A DNA stretch of 64,000 nt from Humibacter albus DSM 18994 (lineage in GTDB: Bacteria > Actinomycetota > Actinomycetes > Actinomycetales > Microbacteriaceae), in NCBI RefSeq assembly GCF_000421825.1, contig NZ_ATXT01000013.1, forward strand, positions 372,001 through 436,000, written 5' to 3'. Every line of letters begins with the position of its first letter. The stretch's first letter is position 1. The notes beneath the pieces were generated by a model. That model saw only the letters and a program-made list of their open reading frames with translations. It did not search any database and was not told the DNA's origin. Of the stretch, positions 41,900 to 51,289 are shown one piece after another. The translations under genes were made by a program, and so were the position numbers.

Positions 41900-42793
41900 T
41901 CAGAGGCGCGGGCATCCCTCGACCGTCAGGCGGATGACGTAGAGCCGCGTGGTCGCCGTGATGTACAGCAGGTTGCGCTGCGGGCCCCCGAACTCGAGGT
42001 TCGCCGCCGTCTCCGGCAATCGCAGCAGGCCGAGCAGGATGCCGTCGGGGTGGTAGATCTCCACGCCTTCGGTCGTCGAGATCCAGACGCGGCCCGCGGC
42101 GTCGACGCGCATGCCGTCGTATCCCGCTTCGTTCGCGGCGAACGGCCTCGGAGCGGACACGGCGTCGCCGAGCACGTCGAACACGGTGATCGTGCGCGAC
42201 TCGCTGTCGCTCACGTACAGCAGCGACTCGTCGGGAGAGAAGGCCAGGCCGTTCGGCTGGGTCAGGGAGTCGCAGACGATGGTGAGCGGGGCATCCGGTG
42301 CCCAGCGATAGACGTTGCGGCTGCCGATCTCCTCGGTGCCGCGATGGCCCTCGTACTCGGTGAGGATGCCGTAGCTCGGGTCGGTGAACCACACGGAGCC
42401 GTCGGAACGCGCCACGACGTCGTTCGGGCTGTTCAGGCGATGGTCGTCGTAGGCATCCGCAAGCACCCGGATGGCGCCGTCGTGCTCACGACGCACGACG
42501 CGGCGATTGCCGTGCTGGCAGCTGATGAAGCGCCCCTCGGGGTCGACGCTGCGACCGTTCTCGAAGCCGGCGGGACGCGACCAGACGTCGACGCGCCCAC
42601 TCACCTCGTCGTACCGCAGCACTCGGTCGTTCGGGATGTCGCTGAACAGCAGGAAACGTCCCTGCGGCGAGTAGGCGGGGCCTTCCAACCAGCGGCCGTC
42701 GTCGAACAGGATGCGCAGCTCGGAGTCGCCGCGGATGATGTCACACCGCGCATCCTTGCGCTCGAACACGGCCGGAATGCGATCGATGCCCAT
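41900..42793 (-). CDS. SMP-30/gluconolactonase-family protein
   Basis: Beta-propeller protein of 297 aa. Typical blocks are LEGPAYSPQGRFLLFSDIPNDRVLRYD, ENGRSVDPEGRFISCQHGNRRVVR, LNSPNDVVARSDGSVWFTDPSYGI, QPNGLAFSPDESLLYVSDSE and YDGMRVDAAGRVWISTTEGV, each one blade, with the metal-ligand Glu, Asn and Asp residues in the family positions. Members hydrolyse sugar lactones such as gluconolactone. ATG 42793 fits the family N terminus; upstream in-frame ATGs would add 6-16 residues. It is a single gene beside a palindromic element. Confidence 0.88.
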   Translation of the reverse strand: MGIDRIPAVFERKDARCDIIRGDSELRILFDDGRWLEGPAYSPQGRFLLFSDIPNDRVLRYDEVSGRVDVWSRPAGFENGRSVDPEGRFISCQHGNRRVVRREHDGAIRVLADAYDDHRLNSPNDVVARSDGSVWFTDPSYGILTEYEGHRGTEEIGSRNVYRWAPDAPLTIVCDSLTQPNGLAFSPDESLLYVSDSESRTITVFDVLGDAVSAPRPFAANEAGYDGMRVDAAGRVWISTTEGVEIYHPDGILLGLLRLPETAANLEFGGPQRNLLYITATTRLYVIRLTVEGCPRL

Positions 42794-42844
42794 GCGGCCA
42801 TTCCATCGCATTCCGGCCGCGCCACGACACCTCCGCGCCACAAC

Positions 42845-42909
42845 GAGACATACCGATTCGGCTGAGACAGGCCTCGCGGAGGTATGTGTCGGCCGAATCG
42901 GTATGTCTC
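42845..42909 (+). repeat. Dispersed palindromic element, family 2, copy 2
   Basis: GAGACATACCGATTCGGC and its exact complement (18-base arms) enclose TGAGACAGGCCTCGCGGAGGTATGTGTCG in part; the element matches the reverse complement of the one at 30241-30316 along its length. It lies between the SMP-30 and OsmC genes. Confidence 0.88.
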
Positions 42910-42975
42910 AGCGGCGAAGGGGCCGGAGCCCGAGCGGATAGCGCCGCGATCGGGCCGGCCCGCAGGGGCGCCTGC

Positions 42976-43419
42976 TCAGCTGCCGCTGAAGGTCGCCTCC
43001 ACCGTGATCTTCGCGCCGGCGAACAGGCGCGAGACGGGGCACAGCTTCGCGGCCTCGTCGACGTACTCCTGGAACTGCTCGGCGGTGATGCCGGGCACAG
43101 CACCGTCGACGGTGAGGGCGGACGAGACGATCGTCGGAAGGCCGTCCACCTCGTCGAGCGTCACCGTCGATGCCACGGCGAGACGCTCGGGCTCGGCCTT
43201 GTGCTGGCCGAGGGTGAGCGCGAGCGCCATCGAGAAGCACGACGAGTGCGCGGCGGCCGCGAGTTCCTCGGGGCTCGTCTTTCCGCCAGGGGCCTCGGTA
43301 CGCGACGCCCACGTGACGGGCTGCCCGTCGAGCGCGCCGCTGGAGCCGGTGATGGTACCGGTCCCGCTGGCGAGTGCTCCCTGCCATTCGGTCTGCGCGC
43401 GGCGTTCGGCGATGCTCAT
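42976..43419 (-). CDS. OsmC/Ohr-family peroxidase
   Basis: Protein of 147 aa, full length. The two redox cysteines are Cys61 (AAAHSSCFSMALAL) and Cys127 (AAKLCPVSRLFAG), at the family spacing; TSPEELAAAAHSSC is the OsmC-type signature. These thiol peroxidases reduce organic hydroperoxides in the cytosol, usually with lipoyl or low-molecular-weight thiol partners. No OhrR-type regulator is adjacent. It is a single gene with its own start at MSIAERRAQTEW. Confidence 0.92.
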   Translation of the reverse strand: MSIAERRAQTEWQGALASGTGTITGSSGALDGQPVTWASRTEAPGGKTSPEELAAAAHSSCFSMALALTLGQHKAEPERLAVASTVTLDEVDGLPTIVSSALTVDGAVPGITAEQFQEYVDEAAKLCPVSRLFAGAKITVEATFSGS

Positions 43420-43596
43420 GAGGACCCCTCCTGGAGTACACGTGGTGGAAAGCGACCGACGGATGCTTGCGCTCCCGCGATCACGGATAAAACGCAGCGT
43501 AGTCCGCTTTTAACAACGCGGCGAGGCCACCCCGGTCCACGTGGCGCGGCCGCCCCGGTCAATGCGGCAGCGACGCCATTTCGGTGCACTTGTCGC

Positions 43597-43684
43597 GGGC
43601 CGCCGCCGCAGGCGTCCGCCGGGGCCGGCTCACCGGGCGTCCGCCGCGACGGCCCGCCGGCCTCGCCGGCGCCTGCGGCGGCCC
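43597..43684. repeat. Very GC-rich inverted repeat in a 324-base spacer
   Basis: GGGCCGCCGCCGCAGGCG near 43597 and CGCCTGCGGCGGCCC at 43670-43684 are complementary, with further GCCGGC-rich pairing inside. The spacer 43420-43743 between OsmC and the symporter gene has no recognisable gene. Confidence 0.65.
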
Positions 43685-43743
43685 GCCAGCAGGGCCCCGT
43701 GACCTCACGGTGTAACACGAGTTCACAGGCGTGACGAACCGAG

Positions 43744-45228
43744 GTGCACGCCATTACCGTCACCGGAGTGACCACGACGACTTCCGACAGCGGCAGCAGT
43801 ACCGACTCCGAGAACCCCGGCCCCGAATACGAGGGCGGTGCGGGTCCACGCAAGGGACGGGCGCCGCGGTGGCTGACATCCTTCGGCCTTCAGATCATCG
43901 CCGGCCTCGTGCTCGGCGTCGTGGTGGGTCTCATCGCCCGCACGCTCGGTGGCACGGCGGATGACCCGAACTGGCTCACCGCGACGGTGACCACGATCGG
44001 CGGCTCCTACGTGTCGCTGCTCACCGCCGCTGTCGTGCCGCTCGTGTTCACGGCGGTCGTCAGTTCGATCGCCAACCTCAAGCAGGTCTCGAACGCGGCC
44101 CGACTCGCGGTGCAGACGCTCATCTGGTTCGCCATCACCGCGTTCATCGCGGTGCTGCTCGGCATCGCGATCGGGCTCATCGCCCAGCCGGGCGCACACG
44201 CCGGTGTCGCCAAGTCGAGCGAGGCGCTTCCGTCGCACGTCGGCTCGTGGTGGGCGTTCCTCACCGGATTGATCCCGTCGAACGTGTTCGGTCTCAGCGC
44301 GAGCACGCAGGTGGCCGGCACGGGAGCGGCGACCACCGCCACGACCGCCGTCTCGTTCAACGTGCTGCAGGTGATCGTCATCTCGGCGGCGATCGGCATC
44401 GCGGCTCTGCTGGTGGGCAAGAAGGCGGAGCCGTTCCTGAAGCTGACCTCGTCGGTGCTCGCGATCATCCAGAAGATCCTGTGGTGGATCATCCGTCTGG
44501 CACCCATCGGAACCCTCGCGCTCATCGCGAAGGCCGTCGCGACCTACGGGTGGGATGCCCTGGGCTCGCTCGGCGTGTTCGTCGTCTCCATCTACGTCGG
44601 CCTCGTGATCATCCTGTTCGTGGTCTATCCGGTGATCGTTCGCGCGAACGGACTCTCGGTCAAGCAGTACTACTCGGGCGCGTGGCCGGCGATCCAGCTC
44701 GGCTTCGTCTCGCGCTCGTCGATGGGCACGATGCCGCTGACCGAGCGCGTGACCGAGCGGAATCTCGGGGTGCCGCGGGAGTACGCATCCTTCGCCGTGC
44801 CGCTCGGCGCGACCACCAAGATGGACGGATGCGCCGCGCTCTACCCGGCGCTCGCCTCGATCTTCGTCGCGCAGTTCTACGGCATCCACCTGAACCTCGG
44901 GCAGTACCTGCTGATCATCGTGGTCGCCGTCGTCGGATCCGCCGCGACGGCCGGCACCACCGGCGCCACCGTGATGCTCACGCTCACGCTCTCCACGCTC
45001 GGACTCCCGCTCGCCGGCGTGGGCCTGCTGCTCGCGATCGACCCGATCATCGACATGGGACGCACCGCCATCAACGTCGCCGGGCAGGCGCTCGTGCCGA
45101 CAGTGGTGGCCAAGCGCAACGGCATCCTGAACCTCGACCTCTACGACGCGCGGCGTCGCGGCGAGCCGTTCGACGACAGCGACGTGGACGGGGACGCCGA
45201 CCGGGAGCTGGAGGCCGCGGCCGCGTAG
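43744..45228 (+). CDS. DAACS-type dicarboxylate/amino acid:cation symporter
   Basis: Membrane protein of 494 aa of the glutamate/dicarboxylate symporter fold. The hairpin and substrate regions are visible: SRSSMGTMPLTERVTER (HP1), PLGATTKMDGCAALYPALASIFVAQFY (helix 7, NMDGT region as KMDGC), SAATAGTTGATVMLTLTLSTLGLP (HP2) and LAIDPIIDMGRTAINVAG (helix 8 with the substrate-binding Asp and Arg/Asn). An acidic Ser/Gly-rich N-terminal tail precedes helix 1. GTG 43744 is assumed; GTG 43768 is possible. It probably imports a C4-dicarboxylate or glutamate-like compound with sodium or protons. Confidence 0.9.
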   Translation: MHAITVTGVTTTTSDSGSSTDSENPGPEYEGGAGPRKGRAPRWLTSFGLQIIAGLVLGVVVGLIARTLGGTADDPNWLTATVTTIGGSYVSLLTAAVVPLVFTAVVSSIANLKQVSNAARLAVQTLIWFAITAFIAVLLGIAIGLIAQPGAHAGVAKSSEALPSHVGSWWAFLTGLIPSNVFGLSASTQVAGTGAATTATTAVSFNVLQVIVISAAIGIAALLVGKKAEPFLKLTSSVLAIIQKILWWIIRLAPIGTLALIAKAVATYGWDALGSLGVFVVSIYVGLVIILFVVYPVIVRANGLSVKQYYSGAWPAIQLGFVSRSSMGTMPLTERVTERNLGVPREYASFAVPLGATTKMDGCAALYPALASIFVAQFYGIHLNLGQYLLIIVVAVVGSAATAGTTGATVMLTLTLSTLGLPLAGVGLLLAIDPIIDMGRTAINVAGQALVPTVVAKRNGILNLDLYDARRRGEPFDDSDVDGDADRELEAAAA

Positions 45229-45419
45229 CGCTCGCGTCGATCGGTCACCCCGGGAGCCGGCTCGGATCGCCGCCTGGAGCTCTCCCCGCCTGGCCTCCGC
45301 GTCCGGCCTTGAAGCCTGCCGTCCCGGCGTGCGGAGGCGCAGCACGGTCACGCGCCGCGCGGGCGACCTGAGGCCGCTCCTTGCCACCTCGGCCGTCCCC
45401 GCGGCCTACGATCGAGGGG

Positions 45420-46610
45420 ATGCGCAGGCTCGGATCACGGATGCTCGTCGCGACCGCGCTGGTCGCGCTCGCCGGTCTGCTCGGCGGCTGTGCGGCATCC
45501 TCTGCGCCCCGGCACACGGCGACTGCCTCGCGCACGCACCGGGCGTCGCCGAAACCCACGCCGACGCCGACCCCCACTGACCCCCTTGCCGGGATGACGC
45601 TGCAGCAGAAGGTCGGGCAGCTGTTCATGGTGGGGACGCAGGCGACGACGGCGGACCCGACCACCGTGAAGGCCGTCACCTCGCTGCACGTCGGCAACGT
45701 CTTCCTCGCAGGGCGGTCGCACGCCGGCACCGCGGCCACCGCCGGCATCGTCAAGCAGTTCACGGCGCTCGCCACACCGGATGCCACGGCAGGGCTCCCG
45801 CTCTTCGTCGGCACCGACCAGGAGGGCGGTGAGGTGCAGGTGCTGAACGGTCCGGGCTTCGACGACATGCCGAGCGCGGTGCAGCAGGGCATGATGGCAC
45901 CGGACGCACTCAAGGCGAACGCGACGCGGTGGGGAAGTCAGCTGAAGGCATCCGGCGTGAACATGAACCTCGCACCGGTGGTCGACCTGCTGCCATCGCC
46001 GCAGTTCGCGCCGCAGAACCCGCCGATCGGCGGCTTCGACCGGCAGTACGGCTACACGCCGGAGGCGATCACGCGCCACGCGGATGCCTTCCGCGGCGGC
46101 ATGGACACCTCTGGCGTCGTGCCCGTGATCAAGCACTTTCCGGGGCTCGGGAACGTCACGGAGAACACCGATACGAACTCGGGCGTGACCGATACCGTGA
46201 CGACGGCGACGAGCCCGAGCGTCGGCGTGTTCAAGACAGAGATCGAGCACGACGCCCGCGCCGTGATGGTGTCGACGGCTATCTACACGCAACTGGACCC
46301 GTCGGCGCCCGCGGCGTTCTCGTCGAAGATCGTCACAGGTCTGCTGCGTGGAACGCTCGGCTTCACAGGCGTCGTGATGACCGACGACCTCTCGGCGGCG
46401 CAGCAGGTGGCATCGTGGTCGCCGGGAGACCGGGCGGTGCTGGCGATCGAGGCCGGCGTCGACATCGTGCTGGTTTCCGCGGTCCCTTCGATGGCTGCCC
46501 CCATGGTGAACGCGGTCGTCGCGAAGGCGCAGTCGGATCCGGCGTTCGCCAAGCTCGTGGATGCCGCAGCCCGCCGCGTCGTGGACCTCAAGCGCGCAGA
46601 ACTCGGGTGA
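45420..46610 (+). CDS. NagZ-like family 3 glycoside hydrolase lipoprotein
   Basis: Lipoprotein of 396 aa: signal helix LVATALVALAGLLGG with the lipobox cysteine in LGGCAAS, a Pro/Thr linker, then a GH3 barrel. It contains DQEGGEVQVL, the KHFPGLG motif (KHFPGHG in NagZ), and the nucleophile aspartate in VVMTDDLSAA. The His-to-Leu change and TENTDTNSGVTD after it alter the acid/base loop, as in many actinobacterial homologues. It likely cleaves beta-N-acetylglucosaminides of cell-wall fragments outside the membrane. ATG 45420 gives a proper signal peptide, although GAGGGG is unusually close to it. Confidence 0.88.
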   Translation: MRRLGSRMLVATALVALAGLLGGCAASSAPRHTATASRTHRASPKPTPTPTPTDPLAGMTLQQKVGQLFMVGTQATTADPTTVKAVTSLHVGNVFLAGRSHAGTAATAGIVKQFTALATPDATAGLPLFVGTDQEGGEVQVLNGPGFDDMPSAVQQGMMAPDALKANATRWGSQLKASGVNMNLAPVVDLLPSPQFAPQNPPIGGFDRQYGYTPEAITRHADAFRGGMDTSGVVPVIKHFPGLGNVTENTDTNSGVTDTVTTATSPSVGVFKTEIEHDARAVMVSTAIYTQLDPSAPAAFSSKIVTGLLRGTLGFTGVVMTDDLSAAQQVASWSPGDRAVLAIEAGVDIVLVSAVPSMAAPMVNAVVAKAQSDPAFAKLVDAAARRVVDLKRAELG

Positions 46611-46675
46611 GCCCCGCCCCTGCAGTCGGGGTGCCCCGTCCTTGCGGAGTCGCTTCTGTTGCTTCGTCGAGCGAC

Positions 46676-46839
46676 CCCGTTGTTGTCGAGCCGTCCCGTT
46701 GTTGTCGGGCCGTCCTGTTGTTGTCGGGCCGTCCTGTTGTTGTCGGGCCACCCTGTTGTTGTCGGGCGACCCGTTGTTGTCGAGCCACCCGCTTATTCGC
46801 GTCGATTCGAGGGTGGCTCGACGACAAGCGGGTGGCTCG
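46676..46839. repeat. Tandem array (19-bp unit, six copies) plus inverted repeat
   Basis: Units of CCCGTTGTTGTCGGGCCGT type repeat six times from 46676 to about 46788. The last unit merges with an inverted repeat, CGAGCCACCCGCTT (46781-46794) and AAGCGGGTGGCTCG (46826-46839). It fills the spacer 46611-46950 between the convergent NagZ-like and agmatine deiminase genes, which has no gene. Confidence 0.9.
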
Positions 46840-46950
46840 CCGAACACGCGGTGCTTTGGCGACAAGGGGTGACCAGGCCACAGACGCGGGTGCTCGACGA
46901 CAAAGGGGTGGCTCGAAGCAAGACGGAGAACGGGAGGCGGGACGGCGCCC

Positions 46951-48552
46951 TCAGCCGACCGCCGGCTGCTGCTGCGTGATGCAGTGGATGCCGCCGCCGC
47001 GCGCGAACAGCGCGCGGGCATCCACGCCGACGATCTCGCGACCGGCATATGCCTCGGTGAGTATGTCTTGCGCAGGCTCGTCGTTCGGGTCGTCGAACGT
47101 GCACGCGATCACGCCGCCGTTGACGACGAGATGGTTGACGTAGCTGTAGTCCACGAAGCCGCTGTCGTCGCGCAGCACCTGCGGGGCGGGCAGCTCGATC
47201 AGATCCCACTCGACACCCTCCGGCGTGCGCGCGTCGCGAAGTGCGTCGAGGACTTCGCGGGTGATCTCGTGATCGGGGTGAGCGACATCCTGCTGGCTGT
47301 GCACCAGTACGCGGCCCGGTGACGGGAAGGTCGCCAGAATGTCCACGTGCCCCCGCGTGCCGTAGGTCTGCGCGTCGCGATGCAGGCCGCGCTTCAGCCA
47401 GATGGGGTTCGTGGAGCCCAGGGTGCGCGCGAACTCGGCTTCGACCTCCTCTTTGCTGACGCCCGGGTTCCGCCCGGGGTCGAGTTGCACCGTCTCGGTG
47501 AGCAGCACGGTGCCGAGCCCGTCGACCTGGATGCCGCCCCCTTCGTTCACGAGGTCGCTCACGACCCGCGTCGCCCCGGCTCGCGCGGCCACAGTGGCCC
47601 CGATGACGGAGTCGTTCTCCCAATTGGCCCACTCCTGGCCGCCCCAGCCGTTGAAGCGCCAGGTCACGGCGCCGAGCCGGCCGTTCTCGTAGAGCACGAA
47701 CGTGGGGCCGATGTCGCGCATCCAGGCGTCGTCGAGCGGAGCAACCACGACGTCGACCTCGGTGGAGAGGAACCGGCGAGCGACGCCGATGTCGTGCGGA
47801 TCGACGACCATCGTCACCGGCTCGAAGCGCAGGATGCTGTGGGCCACCTCGGTCCAGGCCGTGCGCGCGTCGGTCAGTTCCTCGTCGGACTCGCCGAGGT
47901 AGTTGCCGCCGCCCGGAGGGAACGACATCCAGATGCGCTCCTGCGGAGCGGTCTCGGCGGGCATGCGCCATGCGCGGTCGCCTTCGGAAGGGGCGCCCTC
48001 CGGACGGGCCACGGGGGCGCCACTGCTCCCATCGCGTTCCTCGCGCTCGGAGGTCTCGATGGTCTCAGACGTCTCGGCGGTTTCGGCGGTCTCGGGGGCC
48101 TCGGCGGCTTCCGTTGTCTCGATGGCCTCGGTGACGTCGACGGCCTCGATGGTCTCGGCGACGTCGGCGACCTCGATGATCTCGCCGTCGGCATCCACCG
48201 CGAAAAGCTCGGTCTCGACCACCTCGACCTCGATCTCGCCCGCCTCGTCGACGATGAACACGTCAGAGCCCTCGCTCCCGTCGATCTCCTCGTCGCCATC
48301 GGGCTGCTCGAACCGGTCGGGTTGCTCGCGCTCGTCCGATCGTGCCGGAACCACGGATCGTTCAACCGTCGTCGTCTGCCCTGGCGTCGTCGCCGCATCC
48401 GGCTCGGCGTCCTCGGCGTTGGGCCCGTCGGTCTGCGCCTCGTCCGCCCGCGCCTCAGCGGCCGGTGCGTGGTCCGCGCCGGCCTCGGCCGCCGGTGCCT
48501 GGTCCGCCTGGGCCTCGGTCGCCGGTGTGTCGTCGTCGCGTTCGTGTGCCAT
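46951..48552 (-). CDS. aguA: Agmatine deiminase with long acidic N-terminal extension
   Basis: The catalytic part, from about residue 197 (MPAETAPQERIWMSFPP), is a full agmatine deiminase: DDAWMRDIGPTF, TRGHVDI with the catalytic histidine, and the nucleophile Cys524 in GGGIHCITQQ. It converts agmatine to N-carbamoylputrescine, which the next enzyme cleaves. The first ~195 residues are a very acidic low-complexity region (repeats of ETAEA, AEAxAD, VAETIEAVDV) absent from the usual family. GGGGGAAAC precedes the first ATG, so I take the extension as real, but initiation at Met197 is possible. It starts ~60 bases after the aguB stop. Confidence 0.9.
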   Translation of the reverse strand: MAHERDDDTPATEAQADQAPAAEAGADHAPAAEARADEAQTDGPNAEDAEPDAATTPGQTTTVERSVVPARSDEREQPDRFEQPDGDEEIDGSEGSDVFIVDEAGEIEVEVVETELFAVDADGEIIEVADVAETIEAVDVTEAIETTEAAEAPETAETAETSETIETSEREERDGSSGAPVARPEGAPSEGDRAWRMPAETAPQERIWMSFPPGGGNYLGESDEELTDARTAWTEVAHSILRFEPVTMVVDPHDIGVARRFLSTEVDVVVAPLDDAWMRDIGPTFVLYENGRLGAVTWRFNGWGGQEWANWENDSVIGATVAARAGATRVVSDLVNEGGGIQVDGLGTVLLTETVQLDPGRNPGVSKEEVEAEFARTLGSTNPIWLKRGLHRDAQTYGTRGHVDILATFPSPGRVLVHSQQDVAHPDHEITREVLDALRDARTPEGVEWDLIELPAPQVLRDDSGFVDYSYVNHLVVNGGVIACTFDDPNDEPAQDILTEAYAGREIVGVDARALFARGGGIHCITQQQPAVG

Positions 48553-48612
48553 GTTTCCCCCGCGACCCAGTCTGCCGTGCCGGGCGCGAGGACGACACCG
48601 TCTCGAGCGGAC

Positions 48613-49707
48613 TCACTCCGAGCGCGGAGATCGAGCCGTGGGCGATGCACCCAACGGGCTGCTGGCATCCACCGGCGCGGTCAGTCGGTCGTAGGTGTCG
48701 GGACGGCGCGTGGCCAGGAACGGGAAGAGCGTCAGCCAGTGTGCACGCTGATCGAGATCGAGGTCGGCGACGAGTACCACCTCCTCGTCGCGGGGCGCCT
48801 CCACGAGAACGCGGCCGTACGGGTCGGAAATGAATGAGGAGCCGTAGAAGCTCAGCGATCCCTCGTCGCCCGTGCGGTTCGGCACGATCATGAAGGTGCC
48901 GGCGGTGATGCCGTTGCCGACGATGACCTGCCGCCAGAGCGGCGCGGTGTCGAAGGCAGGGTAGTCGGGCTCCGATCCGATCGCAGTCGGATACGCGAGC
49001 ACCTCGGCGCCCGCAAGCGAGTACAGGCGAGCGACCTCGGGAAACCACTCGTCCCAGCAGGTGGGCATGCCGAGCACGCCGCCGGCGAGTTCCGCCGGCG
49101 CGTAGACGGGGTAGGCGTCGCGCGCGGGACCCGGGCGGAAGTAGGTGTTCTCGTAGTACCCGGCCGTCACGGGGATGTGCAGCTTGTGCGTCGCGCCGAC
49201 CAGCTCGCCGTGGCGATCGACGAAGATCGCGGTGTTCAACCCGAGCCCGTCGCCGTGCTCATCACGCTGGTAGAGGGATGCGTGCACGCCGAGCTCGTAC
49301 GCCCGCGCCGCTCGAGACGCGAACGTGAACGTCGGCCCGGTCGCCAGGTCTTCGGCGATCTCGGATGCCCGCGGGCCGCCACGCACGTCGGCCGGGTATC
49401 TCGACAGCGTCAGCTCCGGAAGGAACACCGCGGTCGCGCCCGCCTGCGCGGCCTGCGCGATGGCGGCATCCAGAACAGCTTCGAGCTCGTCGCGGTCGGC
49501 TCGCCAGCGGTGCTGCACGAGTCCCACGCGCACGGGGTCGCGGCGGCGCGGCGCATCGTCGTTCGGTTCGTCGTCCTTCACGGGTGATCCGCCAGGGGAT
49601 CGCGACGGGAGTCGCGGTGTCGCCACGGAGGCAGGACGGGCGTGCGGCGCGAGGGACTCGGGGCCGGCGAGCGACGGCAGCGGACCATCGGCGGTGATGA
49701 GACGCAT
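48613..49707 (-). CDS. aguB: N-carbamoylputrescine amidase-like nitrilase
   Basis: Carbon-nitrogen hydrolase of 364 aa. The triad is Glu in FLPELTLSRYP, Lys in THKLHIP and Cys in GMPTCWDEWFPEVAR; the CWDxWFPE form is typical of carbamoylputrescine amidases, which yield putrescine, carbon dioxide and ammonia. Residues 1-60 are an extra Pro/Arg/Asp-rich leader before RDPVRVGLVQH, where most family members start. AAAGG lies nine bases before ATG 49707. It precedes aguA in the same direction, so the two steps from agmatine to putrescine are encoded together. Confidence 0.88.
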   Translation of the reverse strand: MRLITADGPLPSLAGPESLAPHARPASVATPRLPSRSPGGSPVKDDEPNDDAPRRRDPVRVGLVQHRWRADRDELEAVLDAAIAQAAQAGATAVFLPELTLSRYPADVRGGPRASEIAEDLATGPTFTFASRAARAYELGVHASLYQRDEHGDGLGLNTAIFVDRHGELVGATHKLHIPVTAGYYENTYFRPGPARDAYPVYAPAELAGGVLGMPTCWDEWFPEVARLYSLAGAEVLAYPTAIGSEPDYPAFDTAPLWRQVIVGNGITAGTFMIVPNRTGDEGSLSFYGSSFISDPYGRVLVEAPRDEEVVLVADLDLDQRAHWLTLFPFLATRRPDTYDRLTAPVDASSPLGASPTARSPRSE

Positions 49708-49736
49708 GAGCGAAGCCTTTCGTGAATGGGGCAACG

Positions 49737-51185
49737 TTACGTCGTGCGGCGTAGGGCTTCCCACATCCGAACTCGGTCGGCGAACGAGTCGAAGTCGCAG
49801 TCGAGCAACTGCTCGGCGGTGCGGATGCGCGCGGTCAACGTGTGGCGGTGCACACCCATTTCACGGGCGGCCGCGTCGAAGATCCCGTTGTGCTCGAGCC
49901 AGACGCGCAAGGACTCGGCGAGTGCGCCGTTGCGGTCGTGAGCCCTCAGCGGCGCCAGCAGAGCGGATGCCTGTGCCGCCCCGCCCGTGTCGTCTCGCGC
50001 CACAGCGTGCGTGCCGTCCTTCGTCGTGCGAGCGCCGCCCTCGCCGGGTTCGCCGGACTCGGCGGCCTCGGTAGCAGAGGAATCTGCTGAGGCGGCGACG
50101 GCGGAGGGGGCGACGGGGAAGGTCCCGACGGCGGACGAGGAAACATCGGCGGCCACCCGTCGCCGCACGCGCTCGATCGCGGCGGCGGCCTGCGTCCCTT
50201 CGTCGTCGTCGTCAGCCGCGGAATCCGACGGAGCGGCGCGGCGACCGCCGGGACGTGCCTTCGAACGGGTGCCTGGCCGTCCGTCACCGAGCTCCACCAG
50301 AAGGGCCGCGCTCGTGTCGAGCGAGCGGAGCAACGCCGATCGCATGGCATCCCGCGCCGAGTCCAGCTCGTGACCGCGCTCGAGCGCCGGACCCGCGAGT
50401 GCGACCACGCTCGTGACCACCTGTTGGGCGGCCTGGTCCACATCGCCCGTGCCGCCGTGGGCGAGCACGCCGAGCAGGCGCCCGCTGGCGCCGATCGTCT
50501 GCAACGAGACCACCGTGCCCGCCTCGGCAACGGTGGAGGCGGCGCGGCGGCCGGCCGAGAGCATCCGCCGGGCTTCGGATTCGACGGAGACGCGGGCATC
50601 CGCCGAGAGTGCGCGAGCAGGGTGCGCGATCTCGAGTGAGCCGGAGGCATCGACGAGAGCGACCCAACGGTCCAGCTGTCGGGCGAGCTCCGCGAGCGTG
50701 GCTGAAAGCCCGTCGGGGCGGAGCGCGGCGAGCGAGACCGCACGCAGCGCGGCGAGCGCCCACGTGTTGCGGGCGTATGCCTGTTCGGCGATGAGGTCAG
50801 CGACGGCGCGCGCGATCGCGATGAACGGCGTGCGGTACGGCACCTCGAGCAGCGGGAGACCGGCGCGAGTGCACGCGTCGAGCAGTCCTGGCGGGGTCTC
50901 GCGCACGACGCCGACGCCGAATCCGAGTCCTCCGATGCCGGCGCCGGCCACGCGTGCGACGTAACCGTCGTAGTCGGAATCGGTGGCCTCTGCACTGAAT
51001 TGGGTGCCGGTGGTGAGCAGGAGCTGACCGGGGACGAGGAACGGGCTGGGATCCGCGAGATCGGAGCCGTGGGCCCACGAAACGGGAGTGTCGAGCGCGG
51101 CGGAAGGGACGGCATCCGACGGCCCGAGCAGGCTCAGGCCGAGCTCGCGCGTGGCGAGCAGGCGGCGGAGCGTGGGGTGGGGCAT
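49737..51185 (-). CDS. PucR-family regulator of the polyamine/GABA cluster
   Basis: Regulator of 482 aa. The N-terminal PucR sensor domain (LGLSLLGPSDAVPSAALDTPVSWAHGSDLADPSPFLVPGQLLLTTG) is followed by a middle region and the C-terminal PucR-type HTH (LRVWLEHNGIFDAAAREMGVHRHTLTARIRTAEQLLDCDF). A disordered insertion of ~100 residues (RSKARPGGRRAAPSDSAADDDD onward) separates the middle region from the HTH. It lies between aguB and gabT and is divergent to gabT, so it probably controls both arms. PucR regulators often respond to nitrogen compounds; here a polyamine or GABA is the likely effector. Confidence 0.88.
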   Translation of the reverse strand: MPHPTLRRLLATRELGLSLLGPSDAVPSAALDTPVSWAHGSDLADPSPFLVPGQLLLTTGTQFSAEATDSDYDGYVARVAGAGIGGLGFGVGVVRETPPGLLDACTRAGLPLLEVPYRTPFIAIARAVADLIAEQAYARNTWALAALRAVSLAALRPDGLSATLAELARQLDRWVALVDASGSLEIAHPARALSADARVSVESEARRMLSAGRRAASTVAEAGTVVSLQTIGASGRLLGVLAHGGTGDVDQAAQQVVTSVVALAGPALERGHELDSARDAMRSALLRSLDTSAALLVELGDGRPGTRSKARPGGRRAAPSDSAADDDDEGTQAAAAIERVRRRVAADVSSSAVGTFPVAPSAVAASADSSATEAAESGEPGEGGARTTKDGTHAVARDDTGGAAQASALLAPLRAHDRNGALAESLRVWLEHNGIFDAAAREMGVHRHTLTARIRTAEQLLDCDFDSFADRVRMWEALRRTT

Positions 51186-51289
51186 GGCCCAGATTGTACA
51201 GAGTGGACAGTTTTCGCGATCGGTTAGACGTGATGTCCAGGCGCGCCTCGCGGCGCCCGGCCTAACCTGAACCCGGACGGGGCACTTCT

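Noticed and set aside
45435-47048. 537-codon minus-strand frame opposite the NagZ-like gene
   Set aside because: No motif and passes through the tandem repeats; the lipoprotein gene is convincing.
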